From Carnegiea gigantea (Eukaryota > Streptophyta > Magnoliopsida > Caryophyllales > Cactaceae), in assembly GCA_029747015.1 (NCBI GenBank), contig JAKOGI010000007.1, positions 1,880,001-1,944,000 of the forward strand: DNA of 64,000 nt, in the 5' to 3' direction. Below, in pieces: positions 18,501 to 30,466 of this stretch (position 1 is the stretch's first letter; every line of letters starts with the position of its first letter). The translations under genes were made by a program, and so were the position numbers. The notes under the pieces are model-generated. The model was not told where the DNA came from. It saw nothing but the letters and a program-made list of their open reading frames with translations, and made no database searches.

Positions 18501-19885
18501 TTACGTGCATGATATACATTACCCCTTCAATCATATATCCCAGAAAATATGCCCTGTTTTTTTTTTAACAGAAGAAAGAATATAGAGGGTAGTTAGCTGA
18601 AAGTTACCTTGATAGAAGAAGGAATGTCTTGCTCAGTCGGACTATTCAGACTCACCCCATTTTCGGCGGCTGCCTCCTTATAATTTTCTCTCTCCTCCCC
18701 TGCATTTGACTTTGATCTCAAGCTCAATAATTCCAGGAAATACTCATCAATTTCCTGCTCATAATTTTCCCAACTATTCCTAGAAACAGGGGAATTGGAA
18801 TCCATGCTCGCTGGTGAGGAAGGGCAAGCTGGGGATTTCCCATGTTCATGAGAATTTGAAGAAGATAACTTCTTCCCAAACCAACCTTTCCAACTGCCTC
18901 TGTTTTTCAATTTTGCCATTATTACCCCTTGTTCATCCTCCAGATGACCTTCTTCGTCATTCTCCTCTTTCAAAATCATCAGTTTCCCTCTGTGTAAAAT
19001 GTATAATTCGCAGAATTCTGGCTTGTTTTTGTGCACATAGAATGACCCACGTATCGCACTCTTTGATCTCCTGAAAATTTAAACAGAGAAAACTTAGAAC
19101 TGTATAGAAAAATTGTTGGGTCAAAGTTTTAATCTAATTAGCACATACCCAGATACGGATTTCATGAATGTGATCCCAATAACCAGCTTTGTAATTCGGT
19201 GCTCTGTTATTAATTCCAGAATTGTCGTTTCAATTGGCTCATCGTGTTTCTCAAATTTGTGTATCTCTGTTCTTACCTGATAAGAAAAAACACCACTCAT
19301 CAATTTTTTTAAATTAACCCCCCCCCCAATTTTGCTAGCAAGAGATTGTGGAGAAAATAAGGTTTCTGTAATTTTTATTTTTAAAAAAATTTAAATTAAA
19401 GGGGCATACCTTTCCACAAAAGTTGGCATATCTGGAAAGGAGGCTGTCAATTTTCTGTTGTTCACACTTTCTTAGAATCTGTAGCTTTTCATCACTCACA
19501 GAACTTGCAGGCAACTTCCCAACTGTATCCATGATTTAAATAAAAAAAAACAAAACAACTAATTGATGGGTTTATTTGCGCGCAGAGATCCACAGTTTTA
19601 CTTCTATATGCAATCATGTAAGCGGAAAGACCGATGATGTATGGAATCATTACCATATAACATACCCAAGAAGAGAGAGAGAGACTTACAAGGGGTGTTG
19701 ACAAAATCTCTGGAAGAAGATGAACTGATGTAAAAGATGACAATTGAGAAAGGATGATGAGAAGAACCCCATTTCTTGATTACCCAATTCAATGTCAGAA
19801 GACCCTCTTCTTCTTGCATTTCATTGCGTAAAACTACATGAATCTTCTCATGAATTTGCACCACCACATGATCCATATTCCCCAT
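15535..19885 (-). CDS. PUB50: U-box E3 ligase-like protein with USP-like N-terminus and pseudokinase domain, 830 aa
   Basis: Eight exons: 19885..19690, 19522..19410, 19276..19149, 19070..18608, 17879..17739, 17643..17095, 16709..16011, 15738..15535. They join in frame to 831 codons. Residues about 1-165 form a USP-like domain (VVQIHEKIHVVL, WVIKKWGSS, ITKLVIGITFMKSVSGRSK). Residues about 350-460 are coiled coil. A kinase-like domain follows (FSTDEIRLATDNF). It ends in a U-box (NIFVCPIFQ, then ADGYSYELEAIEEWL), predicted to recruit an E2 enzyme. The kinase lacks key residues: VAIK is VAIR, HRD is HGG (VIHGGLNPSS) and no DFG is visible (KIHPLEL), so it should be a pseudokinase. The domain order fits plant class II U-box proteins (PUB32-35, 50-53). 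The PUB50 label rests on remembered gene neighbourhood and is the least sure part. Confidence 0.9.
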
Positions 19886-21181
19886 TTCCAGATTAAACCC
19901 TCATCAAAATCTCAACCTTGTTCTTGAATTTGAGCAAGATCCATCATCACTGAGAACTTGAGTTGTGCTCTCTCATTCTTGAAGAGGCATTGTCAACGTT
20001 TTTGTATGAATTCGTATGAATGAGAGAGAATTTGGGTTGGATTTTCTAAGATGGTGTTGGGTAAAGAGAAGATCCGGCCCATATTTGTAGTACAAACACC
20101 CAATAAAAATTGAAGTGTGGGGTCGTGTAGTGTGATGTGATGTGGGATTTTGATTTTTCAAAACTCGTGTTTCTTTTTAAAATATTGATTTTTTCTTTTT
20201 AGTATCATGATTAGTATGTAATTTAGTCTTGTTAAATTTTCCTTCTTTTTTTTTTTGGTCATATTGCCGGCCTTATTTATTAATTGTGACTAAAGTGGTA
20301 TATACCATGAGAATTTTCATGATTTGATTGAAATCAAAGTTTGACCAGTTTTGGAATTTGCCCTATACTTCGTAGCATGCTTCTTTTTACTAAGAAAAAA
20401 AAAATCCCTTTCAAAAATAAAATCATTTGATCTTGAAGAGAATACAAAAGGATAATTTAAATACGCAATTTTATATGTGTTACATAAAAAGATATGGGTG
20501 GTTAAGTAGAGTTATTATTTGGATAATTGGATTGGACCATAAACATAACTCGTGTATATAAAATGATTGAAAATAGATCTCATTAATTAATTTAGTTGAG
20601 CTCTTTCCAATACATTAGGTTACTAGAATTCGGCTAAAACTTTATTCAATGTTGAAAATCGGTTATGAGGCTAGGCTTATGCAAGTATAAAGATTTAAGT
20701 TAGTAGAAAAGAAAGAGGCCTTTTTAGATGTCAAAAACCAATTCAACTGCAAATACAAAGCTTCTTATGATTTGTCAATCTTTTATTTTCCAACGATCTT
20801 ATTAGAGTTTATAAACGAAAACACAATTTAAATTTAGTGTGATTTTCCATTGTAACCTTCAGTCATTTAATATTTATATATTTTTAAAACCAAAAAAAAT
20901 ACTCATAAATTTGTAGCTTAAAATTCAAAATATTATCAATCATGATCATATCAATAAATTTCATTTCAATGAAATTTGTGAATCTCATTCTATTTCTATT
21001 TTTTGTGTTAAAAAACCTCAAGTAATATAGGTTCTTCCTTAAAATTAAGGGGCAATTTGCATGTTGAATTTTCCTTCATTCTGCATACACTAATTGTATT
21101 GTACTTTGCTTTAATAACGTGAGGAAGCCAGAAACACGAGAAGACTCTAAACTATATGCTTTTAGCAATAGGTGCCAGGAC
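19886..21181. other. Intergenic between U-box gene and tRNA
   Basis: 5' flank of the U-box gene followed by AT-rich DNA. No coding frame, RNA gene or transposon ends recognised. 20,250-21,100 is plain low-G+C sequence with A/T runs. Confidence 0.4.
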
Positions 21182-21254
21182 GGGGGTGTAGCTCATATGG
21201 TAGATCGCTCGCTTCGCATGCGAGAGGCACGGGGTTCGATTCCCCGCACCTCCA
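21182..21254 (+). tRNA. trnA-CGC: tRNA-Ala (anticodon CGC)
   Basis: 73 nt without CCA. The acceptor stem GGGGGTG pairs with CACCTCC and includes the G3:U70 pair that identifies alanine tRNAs. The anticodon stem CTCGC/GCGAG closes the loop TTCGCAT, giving anticodon CGC (codon GCG). T arm CGGGG/CCCCG with loop TTCGATT. Internal promoter boxes are intact: A box TAGCTCATATGG and B box GGTTCGATTCC. The D stem GCTC/GATC has one mismatch (position 11 C against 24 T), so this copy may be slightly degenerate. Intronless and nuclear-type. Confidence 0.95.
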
Positions 21255-21274
21255 TTTACTTCATTTCTTTTCCC

Positions 21275-21280
21275 TTTTTT
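21275..21280 (+). terminator. Pol III terminator of the tRNA gene
   Basis: Run of six T, 21 nt after the discriminator base; the first T run of sufficient length downstream of the tRNA. Confidence 0.7.
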
Positions 21281-22014
21281 GCTTCATGATTGTTTCGCTT
21301 CACGGCTTCACAGTAGAGCGGAGTTAGGCCCATGCACATTACCCAAGGCCCAAGCTTTATTAGTACCATCCCACAAGATGTGTCCAATAACAAATTCCGC
21401 ATGCCTTGGGCCCAACATTTTCTAATTTAATTTGCTAAAAGTCCAACGTCATTACGCCAAAGCCCAAGATTATTTATTACTACTGCAAACGTTTCCTTTT
21501 TCTTTTTCTTTTTCTTTTTATGCTTCGATTTTTCAAATATTTTTCTAGAGTTTTCAACATGAGAAAACTTTATCTGAAAAATTTTTGTTGGTCTCTTTAA
21601 ATCCATATATCTGCTCATCCTAATACTTACAAAAGTAAGACTGCATATATTTAAATCTCTTCAGACCCTACAAAAGCATAATTCATACTAAGAGTTGTTA
21701 TTGCTATACATGTTTAACACCCTAACTTATACCTTTTCATAAATTAAGCTCCATCTAGTATATCATTTGATACAATTTAAATGTACTTATTATTAACTCT
21801 ACTACATACTAATAAACAAGGGCCAAGTTGAAAGATTAAGCATCATAAATTCCGAGTTTGAAGGGACAATTAGAACAAATAACAAAGTCTATATCATACT
21901 TTTAAGAGTACATACTCTCATGAGTTACATCAGCGTAACATACTAAAAATAGTCTCGATGATAAATATACACTGACAAAATAAATATGTGATAAGTGAGA
22001 GTATACACTTTTAA

Positions 22015-22076
<62 letters not shown>

Positions 22077-22641
22077 GAAAAAGAAGGAAAGAGAGAGATG
22101 GGCTAGTGTAGAACCAAGGAGAGACAAAAAGGGGGCTTTAAGTTCAAATTATGGAATGGGAACAGGCTTAATGAAACAACGGCACTTTCTCGGCTAAATC
22201 GTAGGAGTCTCTCTCTCTCTCTCTTTTTTCGAAATTAACACCCAAGAATCCAAAGATCAGACCACTCCCATTAGTAAAAAAATAATTTAACCCTAACCCT
22301 TCTTAATTAACCTCCCCAAAAAAACAAGAAAGGGTAATTAATTAAGGTTAAAAATGAGAGTGGGGTGAATCAATATGTCGGGGTAGGCAAACTGGCAAGC
22401 AAGGAGTGCACGTGCGTTCACCGGAATCGCCTCGAGATTTTTCGGCGAAAGAGAAGAGAGAGAACAGTGGAGTGTGTGGTCAAAAGATGCCGCGCACGTG
22501 CCTCCTCCAGTCAAAGGCCTGACGTAGCGATAGAGAGAAAGATATAGAATTGTTAAATTATGATGGTGTATTATGTGTCCAATTACGTTGTGTACCTCCG
22601 CAAATAAAGCATCATTAGCTTAATATAAACCAAAATCATAA
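21281..22641. other. Intergenic with an (AT)n microsatellite
   Basis: No gene found. A near-perfect TA dinucleotide run covers about 22,017-22,074. A CT run (CTCTCTCTCTCTC) lies at 22,208-22,222. The short open frame at 22,365-22,547 lies in a more G+C-rich patch with two GCACGTG motifs (about 22,408 and 22,493) but has no protein-like character. 21,898-22,016 resembles an unassigned repeat with GAGTACATACTCTC-type motifs that recurs at about 22.68, 23.40, 28.37 and 28.65 kb. Confidence 0.5.
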
Positions 22642-22956
22642 GCCTTCATTCATCAAAGCTTATATCGTAGTCGTGAATTATAAAAATATGTACTCATATA
22701 AGTACATTGTACACATTGTGAAATATATAATAAAAAAAAGAATATGCGATAAATATGCCTTAATATATATATATATATGTAGGATGGAGGATTGTATACT
22801 CTCAAATGTACATGATAAATTACCTTCATGCTAGTAGCTCGGCAAAATTAGAGTCTGAATTGAACGGAAGTTATAAATTAGAGTGAATAATTTTGAGATG
22901 TCATATTATTGAAAACTAACGTAATTTTACATCAGCCTTCATTCATCAAAGCCTAT

Positions 22957-23373
22957 GGCTCTCTTCGGTAAAATTAGTGGTTTAAGTAGCGGATAGCAGT
23001 TCAGGTATCGGATAGCTTTTTAGGTAGCGGATAGTGTTTCTAATTTAGCTGTTAGTAGATAGCTGTATAGATAAGCAGTTGAAATAAATGTATTTGGTAA
23101 ATTTAGCTGTTAGGTAAGCTGATTAATGTAAATTGACATAAAAGTATATAGATAATTTTCAAAGGATATCTTTTGAGGGAAAAAATATCAAACGCTACTT
23201 TTGAATGCAAAACGTTAATACTATTAGTTTTTCAAAAACGCTGCTTAAAACGCTAAACGCTACTTGAAATGCTAGTCAAAACACTATGTTTCTGAACACT
23301 AAAAATTACCTGATGAATGTATTGAATTAGTTAAAACGCCAAATGCTACTTACAAGGCTGTTGCTGAACACGC
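22957..23373. mobile_element. MITE rich in TAGCGGATAG / AACGCTA motifs, nested in unit 2
   Basis: Left end GGCTCTCTTCGGTAAAATTA, right end GGCTGTTGCTGAACACGC. The left half repeats GTAGCGGATAGC-type words and the right half their complements (AACGCTACTT), so the ends can pair. Flanked on both sides by CCTAT; unit 1 has the empty site (AGCTTATATC). Confidence 0.75.
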
Positions 23374-23567
23374 CCTATATCATACTTGTGAATATTGAGA
23401 ATATGTACTCATGCAAATACAAGTCATTAAATATATACTAAAAACATATATATCACAAATACACCTTATATATAGAGAGAGGAAGCGGGAGTGTACACTT
23501 CTAGATATACATAAAAAAAGTACTTTCATGTTAACAGTTAGGCAAAATTAGAGTTTGTATTAAATGG

Positions 23568-23738
23568 ATTTTTTTTGGGGTCTTGAATCCTCCATTTCAT
23601 TGGAGTTGAGTTACTATTAATCTAATAAGAGATAGAGATCTTCTATCACAGATTTTTCTCTATTCACAAGATCCGAACTCGAGACTTTACTTAAAGGAAA
23701 TAAGTATCAAACTATTTGAGTCAATCTGTGTTGATAAA
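23568..23738 (-). mobile_element. tRNA-derived SINE-like element (copy 1)
   Basis: Reverse complement reads GACTCAAATAGTTTGATACT, CTTTAAGTAAAGTCTCGAG, GATCTTGTGAATAGAGAAAA, and ends GACCCCAAAAAAAA. The same order occurs at 33,783-33,943 and 61,891-62,050. GACTCAAATAGT and GAGTTCGGATC are spaced like pol III A and B boxes, and the A tail sits at the 3' end. Confidence 0.7.
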
Positions 23739-24130
23739 CGAAAGTAATTAATGAGTGAATAATTTTGAAAGGTCATATTATTGAAAACTAACATAATTTT
23801 ACATAAATTATAGTATGATATAATTGAAAAATGATTTATATGCAGAAGATCGAGTGAGGTCATGGTTGCCTTTCATTCGTTTGATGCTTCGCCCTTGCTC
23901 CATCCTATCTATTCTTTGCTGCCCCCTCTCTTTTTCCCCTTTTTTTTTTGGTTTTAATGAATTAGACGGAAAGAAAAAGTAAGTGACTCATCATGATTAG
24001 AAAATAGTTGCAAGCATTCATAAGAATCCGTACAATATCATGATGTGGTGAATTTAGAGTTCAAAATTCCCGGCTGCCATATAATTTGATGGATCAAAGC
24101 GTTTGAAATAATAATTTGAACTTTTATATG

Positions 24131-24397
24131 GTTTAAATTAGAATTGAAAAAATCTGATCTGATGCAATAATTTTATTCGAATTCGATCCAAAGTTATTGG
24201 GATTTGAAAGTAACATAAATTTAGCCTGAACTGAATCGATTTCAACCCGAAGTCAACACGACTTCACTGTTTAGCATGAAAATTTGTTATTTTAAAATTT
24301 TGAGCAAATCTAAATTATTTTTAACGCCGACATGAAATTAATCCGTTTATTAAATGGATTGACTTGACCCGACTCGACCCAATCCATTTCTTAGCTC
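24131..24397. repeat. Diverged copy of the ACCCGTTTAA repeat family
   Basis: Ends AGAATTGAAAAAATC and, as reverse complement, AGAGCTAAGAAATGG. Inside are CCGTTTATTAAATGG and GACTTGACCCGACTCGACCC. It resembles the better preserved element at 25,026-25,609. Confidence 0.55.
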
Positions 24398-25016
24398 TAG
24401 TTCAAATATACTACAAAGAATAATATGACAAAACTACAATATAAGAAGAAGTCAATCGAATCTGAGATTTAATATACTACAATTTTAATCTTAACCATCA
24501 AGCAAAAACCTTGCTGACATAATTTGCATATATTAAATTCAGTTGTACAATTTTATCACAAAACAATATGATCTTAGACAAAAGCAATAATGAAATTGCT
24601 TCCCAAAAACCAAAAAAAAAATGATGATTTTAATTACTATACGATGACATTCTCTTAGTCTCTACTCCTAACTAGCTGCCACTGTGTTGTACATTGACCA
24701 GAATTAATACCTCCTTAAATAAATACTAATGTATAAGTATATATAATAATCATTATCAAAATGGGGACGACATACTATAATGGAGAAATACAGAGATTAG
24801 ATGTGCATTATGTAGGTGTAAATTGTCCATATCTAAAGACAGAGACCTCCCTTTTTATAATTTAATCATGCAGGTGCATGGCTGAGCTCATTATTCTTTT
24901 TGTTCTATTTTCTCTCTCTCATACTCTCAATTTTAAAATTACAAAAAAAAAAAAACTCCTTGCCTCAAGAAAAAGCCAATGTATGTACGTCACCTCCTAA
25001 AGAAACTAGATTATTT
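24398..25016. other. Intergenic, nothing recognised
   Basis: AT-rich DNA with A runs (24,612-24,622 and 24,943-24,955). No ORF, RNA or transposon ends seen. Confidence 0.4.
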
Positions 25017-25025
25017 AGCCCCCAC

Positions 25026-25609
25026 TAGAGCTGGATAATAGGTCGCGTCAGATCGAATTCGTATTCGTGTCGAATTTGAATGGGTTGAAAATTTTTCGAC
25101 TTGAACCTAACCTGTTTATTAAATGGGTTGAAAAACCTTGACCTGTACTTATTTAATTTTTAAACGGGTTGACCCGTTTAACCCGTTTAAGATAAACAAG
25201 TCAAGTTCAATCGCCTAATTAACCATTTACGTATTTAATATCTTCAACTAATATGTAATTATAGTGTTAGAAATTAAGTTCACATATCACATTAAATAAT
25301 TGCTCTTTAAAATTCCCCTAATTTGTCATAATTTATAATTTTTAAAAATTTTTATATTCTTAATTATCTAATAAAAAGTAAAAGAATAAATGACAAATAG
25401 AAAAATGAGTTGAGTTATTTAATTCATTTAATTAAACGGTTTAAATAGGTACTTTTTCGTGTCGAGAATCTCGACCTGAACCTAACCCATTTAATTAAAC
25501 GGGTTGAACGTGTCAACAATTAAACAGGTCGAAAATTTATACCCAAACCCACTTAACTTTGTATCAGATTCGGATCGGTAATCGTGTCGGGTTAGCTTTT
25601 TCCAACTCT
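25026..25609. mobile_element. Mutator-like MITE with 9-bp target-site duplication
   Basis: Flanked by perfect direct repeats AGCCCCCAC at 25,017-25,025 and 25,610-25,618. Ends TAGAGCTGGATAATAGGTCG and, reversed, AGAGTTGGAAAAAGCTAACC. The interior is built of GGGTTGACCCGTTTAACCCG-type words in both orientations. The 9-bp duplication is typical of Mutator-type transposition. No coding capacity. Confidence 0.85.
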
Positions 25610-25618
25610 AGCCCCCAC

Positions 25619-26167
25619 CACCCAAAACAAAAGGGGGAAAAATTTTATTACGTACGGTGCAAGTTTTTCTAAAATTTAGTTAGAATGTGTTCAAATTACA
25701 TGCTGCTAAAATTTCATGTTAGATTCGTGCAATCTGTAGCGTAAAACTAACCTGTTATATGAAGATCAAACAAGGAGGATTGCATATGGACAATTCACAT
25801 AGCTGGTGTAATTTTACTTGAATGATTTATTCATAACATAAATAATTACTTCAGAGATGATTTTTTTTCGACGTAATTACGACCGTGTAGATCGGTAATT
25901 TTAGTTGTTTATTGTAAAAGTGTACTTATTGGGGAGTGGTTATAGAGTGGCAGTGTATTCATCTATCACGGTCATTTGCTATACCCAACAGACGTCTATA
26001 TATAAATATGTGCATTTTGCATTTCTCCTTTGTTTATGTTCAACTTTCCTTTTCCAAATCACATATAAAAATTAAAGTTGAAAAAAGCTACATAATTGTA
26101 GTAACTAACTATAATCAAGTATACTATCCAAAAATTAAGAATCATTTTGAATCTTCTAGTAGTGGTA
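25619..26167. other. Intergenic, nothing recognised
   Basis: AT-rich DNA between two MITEs. A short open frame at 25,936-26,190 has no protein-like composition and runs into the next MITE. Confidence 0.4.
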
Positions 26168-26384
26168 GGGCCTGGTTTTTTCGTAGGTAAATTGGGGTGG
26201 ATAAAAGAGTGAAGTAGGTTCAGGCAGATTGAAGTAACTTGAGGTGGGTTGAAGTGGATTGAATGTTTTTTATATGATAAATTGCATTTGATTAAAATAA
26301 TGAAACTGGGTTGAAGTAGATTGAAGTGGGTTGCAGTGAATTGAAGTTGGTATTTTGAAATTAACCCACAAAAAAAATAGGGGC
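26168..26384. mobile_element. MITE of the GGGC-TG-TTTTC-GTAAATT family (copy 1)
   Basis: Left end GGGCCTGGTTTTTTCGTAGG, right end TTAACCCACAAAAAAAATAG then GGGC. The interior repeats GGGTTGAAGTGGATTGAAG-type units. Ends and interior match, in opposite orientation, the element at 30,111-30,305. Confidence 0.7.
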
Positions 26385-29300
26385 GTAGTATGACAAGTTT
26401 GGGAACCTATTGAAGTGATCGACTAGTCAATTGTATATAAAGTAACTAATAAAAACAAGTAATTATTTTGAAGCAAAAGTAACTTAAAGCAACTCATTGA
26501 TGTTGTAATTAAGAGCTAAACCTGGACAAATCTATACGTTTAGGGCTTTATATCACATGCGGTTCCAAAAAGTACTACATATACTGCTTAATTAGGCACC
26601 CAGCTAGGAACCTAAATCTCAACAGGTGCAACTTGCATGCCATGACCAATCCTTGAACTTTAGAGAGCTGACAAATTTAGACCAGTAAACTCACGTTGAT
26701 GCATATAATTAAGTATTAATGTATTATTAGGACTTGATCAAGGTACTTAATTCCTCCCATCTTGAGCTAGAGGGCTAGCTTATCAATCAATTATGGGTTG
26801 TGTTCCATATATTATTAGGAGGAAAGCTTAGCTTGATCCCCTATGTACATGTAGGTCGTATGATGAATATGCATGCAGGAAAGCAATTAGCTAGCTAGGA
26901 AGATATAAATGCCATAAACTCTTGCAACACTAGTACTTGCTTTAGGCTTTTTTGACTCTGTCTGATTTTTCTGCACAAACTCCTGCAAGAGTTAAATATT
27001 GTATGTCTTATATGCTCACTTTGAATGGTTTGATAGAATTTGTACACTACATATTCAATTAAAGTACACAAATATAGAAATACCCCTCGTATCAATCACT
27101 GTATCTTATATACGTATAAATTAATATGTACACCGTCGAACAAATTCAATCTTGATCAGGTAATGTTGTCTGAATCAAAAGGTAGATCGATATAGCATTT
27201 GTTTTCCTCAATGCATGTCTCAAATGCATGGCTTAACATCTCGAATCCAAGTGTTGGTGAATGAAAAAAAGTTGTATTAGAATCAAAGAGCTATAACCCT
27301 AACGACCGGTCGTCAATTGGAATCCAATAAGATGAAGCTGGTAACAAAGACTATTCTTTTTCTTTTTTAAAGACGAAAAAAACCCTATGATCTAAAGGGA
27401 AACATTTTTAGGGACTAGACTCCAATCAACAAGAAGATGTCGTAGTAAAATGAAGCAAGAGGGTAGAGGCATATGCATGGTATGACTTATTTATATTGCA
27501 AGTCTATTATATCTAGAATATTCATTGTTCCATTTCTTTAAACACCGTGATGATTGACTTCCTTGATCACAATATCATAGAAAACTATATCAAAACAAAC
27601 AAACAATATAGATTTGTTTAAGTCGCCTATTACTTGTTTTCATTATCTAAAATCTCAAGTTTGAATCTTATGAGTATTAAAAAAACACACAATAAAAAAA
27701 CTCTTACCTCTCCAACAAATCAACAATAAATCGATTCCGATAATGAGGTAAAAAAAAAAAAAAAAGCAATGGTAAGCTTTGTCTTAAATTTTTTTCGGAG
27801 TACGTACAAAATTGGGCATGGAATCCATGTACACATTAATGCTAGGTGTGGTTCAACTAATCATACTGCTAACAAGTTATTAAATATTGGAGGGCATTGT
27901 TGACGACTAGTTAGAATGGGAAACATGTAAAGATTGTATAGGATCTTAGCCTGCTGGGGTTGGATGAGAATGTCAGAGGATCTATAGACTAGATTTTGCC
28001 CCTGATAATTGAGAGCCATTTAATTAGGCATTTTTGGATAATTGACATCAATACTATTTTTCTCTTTTTTTTCCGGCCAAATACTGAGGTATAAAAAGAG
28101 AGCTGGAATGTATTGCATGTTTTCATTTGTTTGTTTGCGAGGATTTTTTTTCCATATTTTAATAGATGCTTTATTGAAAAACAAGGAACAAGAACGACAA
28201 TATTATATGATAGAGGACGGAGGAACTAACTCTATAAACTTTGGTTGTATTCGAAAATAATATTTTGATTAAATTAATACACTAATAAGTTAATTTTTAG
28301 TATTCGGTAACTCCTCAACAAAACAGGTACTTTCATACATACGGGTGTGAATTCAAAGTCTATAGTATGTCTCTAGAAGTACATACTTTTACAAGTCATA
28401 TAAATAGTCATACATATTAAAAGTTATCTTTATAATAAATAGATTTTGGAAAAATATACTCGTGCACCACTTGAGAGCACATATATATTCTAAGTGGACA
28501 CTATAACTTTATGTTGGAAGTTGGAACCAGAGATGTTGCTTGTCTTACAATAATTACACAATCACAACAGAAAGTTAATAAAATAAATTTCTGATGATAT
28601 GGAAAAATTAACAGTAACTTATAAGACTATCTCACATGTATATCATATACTTAAGAGTGTGTACTCTCTCTTACCATATGTATATATTTTTCCAACGTGT
28701 GTTTTGTTGTGTGTAAATTGTATATATAAGCTCCTTTATTTTCCCATCTCCTTTTGTCCCACATCGCTCGTCTTGACTTTTGAGAGTTGGAGTAGGGTTT
28801 ATGTTTACCTTCCTACTTTGGGCCTGTTGAATAACATTGGACGTGATTTTAATGGGGTTGTGGGGGTGAGGGCAAACACCACACACGCGTGCGTGCATGC
28901 TGCCTGCCTGCCTGGACTGGTCCGACCGGCCTGGGCGCTAGCTGTGGGCCTCTGCTAATTTTTTTTGGAGAAAATTTCTTTCAATATTTTTTCCGTTGGC
29001 TGCAGATTTTTCTCCCATTATTTTCTCCTTAACGCCTGGTTGACGTGGTTTTTACCAGAAAGAGTGCTGATCCTGATTTGTAGCCAGGAATACATTATGC
29101 GCCACAAATGCTCCTTTTTCTCACCTCTAGCAGCTCCACGCACAGTATAAATTGCCTCCTCCTCTGCACCTTCAGAGCACACCAAGCATCTCCTCTCCTC
29201 TCTTCCCTTTCTAGCTATGCAAAGTTGCAAACCTTGGAGAACGAACGACTATTTTGGATTTGCACCGAAGTCGAGTCGAAATCGCTTTCAAGACAGTGAT

Positions 29301-30110
29301 ACTCCCACAGCACAGCTCGGATTCCCATTCCACTCCCATTGATTTACACCTATTTTTCCTACATATTTGTCATATAGACAATTTTTAATATGTATCACTA
29401 ATGAAATTTGTAAAAGTATATACTTCTAGGAGTATGATACAAAATTTGATAGTTATATTTGTTACACTTTAGTTGTATTTTCTTGAAGTTCAAATGTTAT
29501 TTTGACATTTGGCTTCTATTTTCGCAAATGATATATTCCACAATCACTCATATTTCCTTTCCACGTAGGGTTGTTGTATTTTAGAGTAGTCTTTTTGTGA
29601 TTGAGTCTCATTACTTAGATCATAGTGGGGCCAAAACCAATCAATTAATACAAATCAGACTAGCATTTGAAAATTGAAACGCAACGTTCCACTTCCAAAA
29701 ATTGTGCAATTTTGCATGGGCTACCAAAAAAGAAAGAACTTGACAATTAATATATAGATAAAAAAATAACCACGAAAAAGGGAACAAAAATATGAGAAAA
29801 ATGAGGGGGAAGGTACATTTTTTAATTTTGTGATATATAAATAAAAATTTCAAAAAAAAAAAAACTGGAGTTAAAAAAAAGGTAGAAAATGTTTTATTGG
29901 GTTGCATTGAGCCCTAAAAGCAGGAATGAAAAGGCTTTAGTTTTTCTCTGGAATGGCAAACAGGAATGGGGGAGAGAGATAAAGATATGAAGCCGTAAGC
30001 CTATGTCATCTACTGAAGCAGTTTACCCGCCCCGTTTTCTGCCTCGTTGCTTTTTTTTTTTTAAATTTAAAAAAAAAACAATGGGTCAAATTTTTTTTTT
30101 TACCTTTTGA
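26385..30110. other. Long intergenic stretch, no convincing gene
   Basis: 3.7 kb without a recognisable coding gene. 26.4-28.6 kb is AT-rich with no transposon ends I can define. 28,370-28,500 and 28,600-28,690 carry an unassigned repeat theme (CTTTTACAAG, AGAGTGTGTACTCTC). 28,850-29,340 is distinctly richer in G+C and has a TATA-like box and a short ORF (see findings). 29,750-29,890 and 30,050-30,100 are A- and T-rich low-complexity tracts. Confidence 0.45.
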
Positions 30111-30305
30111 GGGCTTGTTCTTTTCGTTGGTAAATTTTAAAATATCAACTTTAATCAATTTTAACCTACTTCAAATCACTTTCACTATTTTAACCAAGTT
30201 TAATTTATTACATAAAAAAATTCAACTCACTTTAACTAACCTTAACATATTTGAATCCACTTCATTCTTTTACCCATCCCAATTTACCCACCAAAAAAAC
30301 ATACC
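30111..30305. mobile_element. MITE of the GGGC-TG-TTTTC-GTAAATT family (copy 2)
   Basis: Left end GGGCTTGTTCTTTTCGTTGG followed by TAAATT. Right end AATTTACCCACCAAAAAAAC. The interior is degenerate CAACTTTAATCAATTTTAAC-type repeats. It matches copy 1 in inverted orientation and copy 3 at 55,891-56,265. Confidence 0.75.
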
Positions 30306-30466
30306 ATAAATACTAAATTTTACAGGCACAAAACCAAGAATAGAGTAGTTATTTCAGTTGGATTGAATGGCTAGACATAAATATGAAATATCTGTGATAT
30401 AATGTAAAACATAAACAATTTAACTATTTGAGCATTACAAGATTATAGATAATAGATATTGAAGTA

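Larger units (their letters stand above)
22642..23816. repeat. Tandem duplication with two nested insertions
   Basis: Unit 1 is 22,642-22,934, starting GCCTTCATTCATCAAAG. Unit 2 starts with the same 17 bases at 22,935 and ends about 23,816 (GAAAACTAACATAATTTTAC against GAAAACTAACGTAATTTTAC in unit 1). Unit 2 is longer because it was entered twice: by a MITE at 22,957-23,373 and by a SINE-like element at 23,568-23,738. Removing both restores collinearity with unit 1. Confidence 0.85.

Noticed and set aside
22365..22547. 60-codon Arg-rich ORF near two GCACGTG motifs
   Set aside because: Short and low complexity with no start context or family resemblance; left as intergenic.
28599..28958. 119-codon plus-strand ORF
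   Set aside because: Composition follows AT-rich DNA and repeat words; no domain, no splice context, no homologue I recognise.
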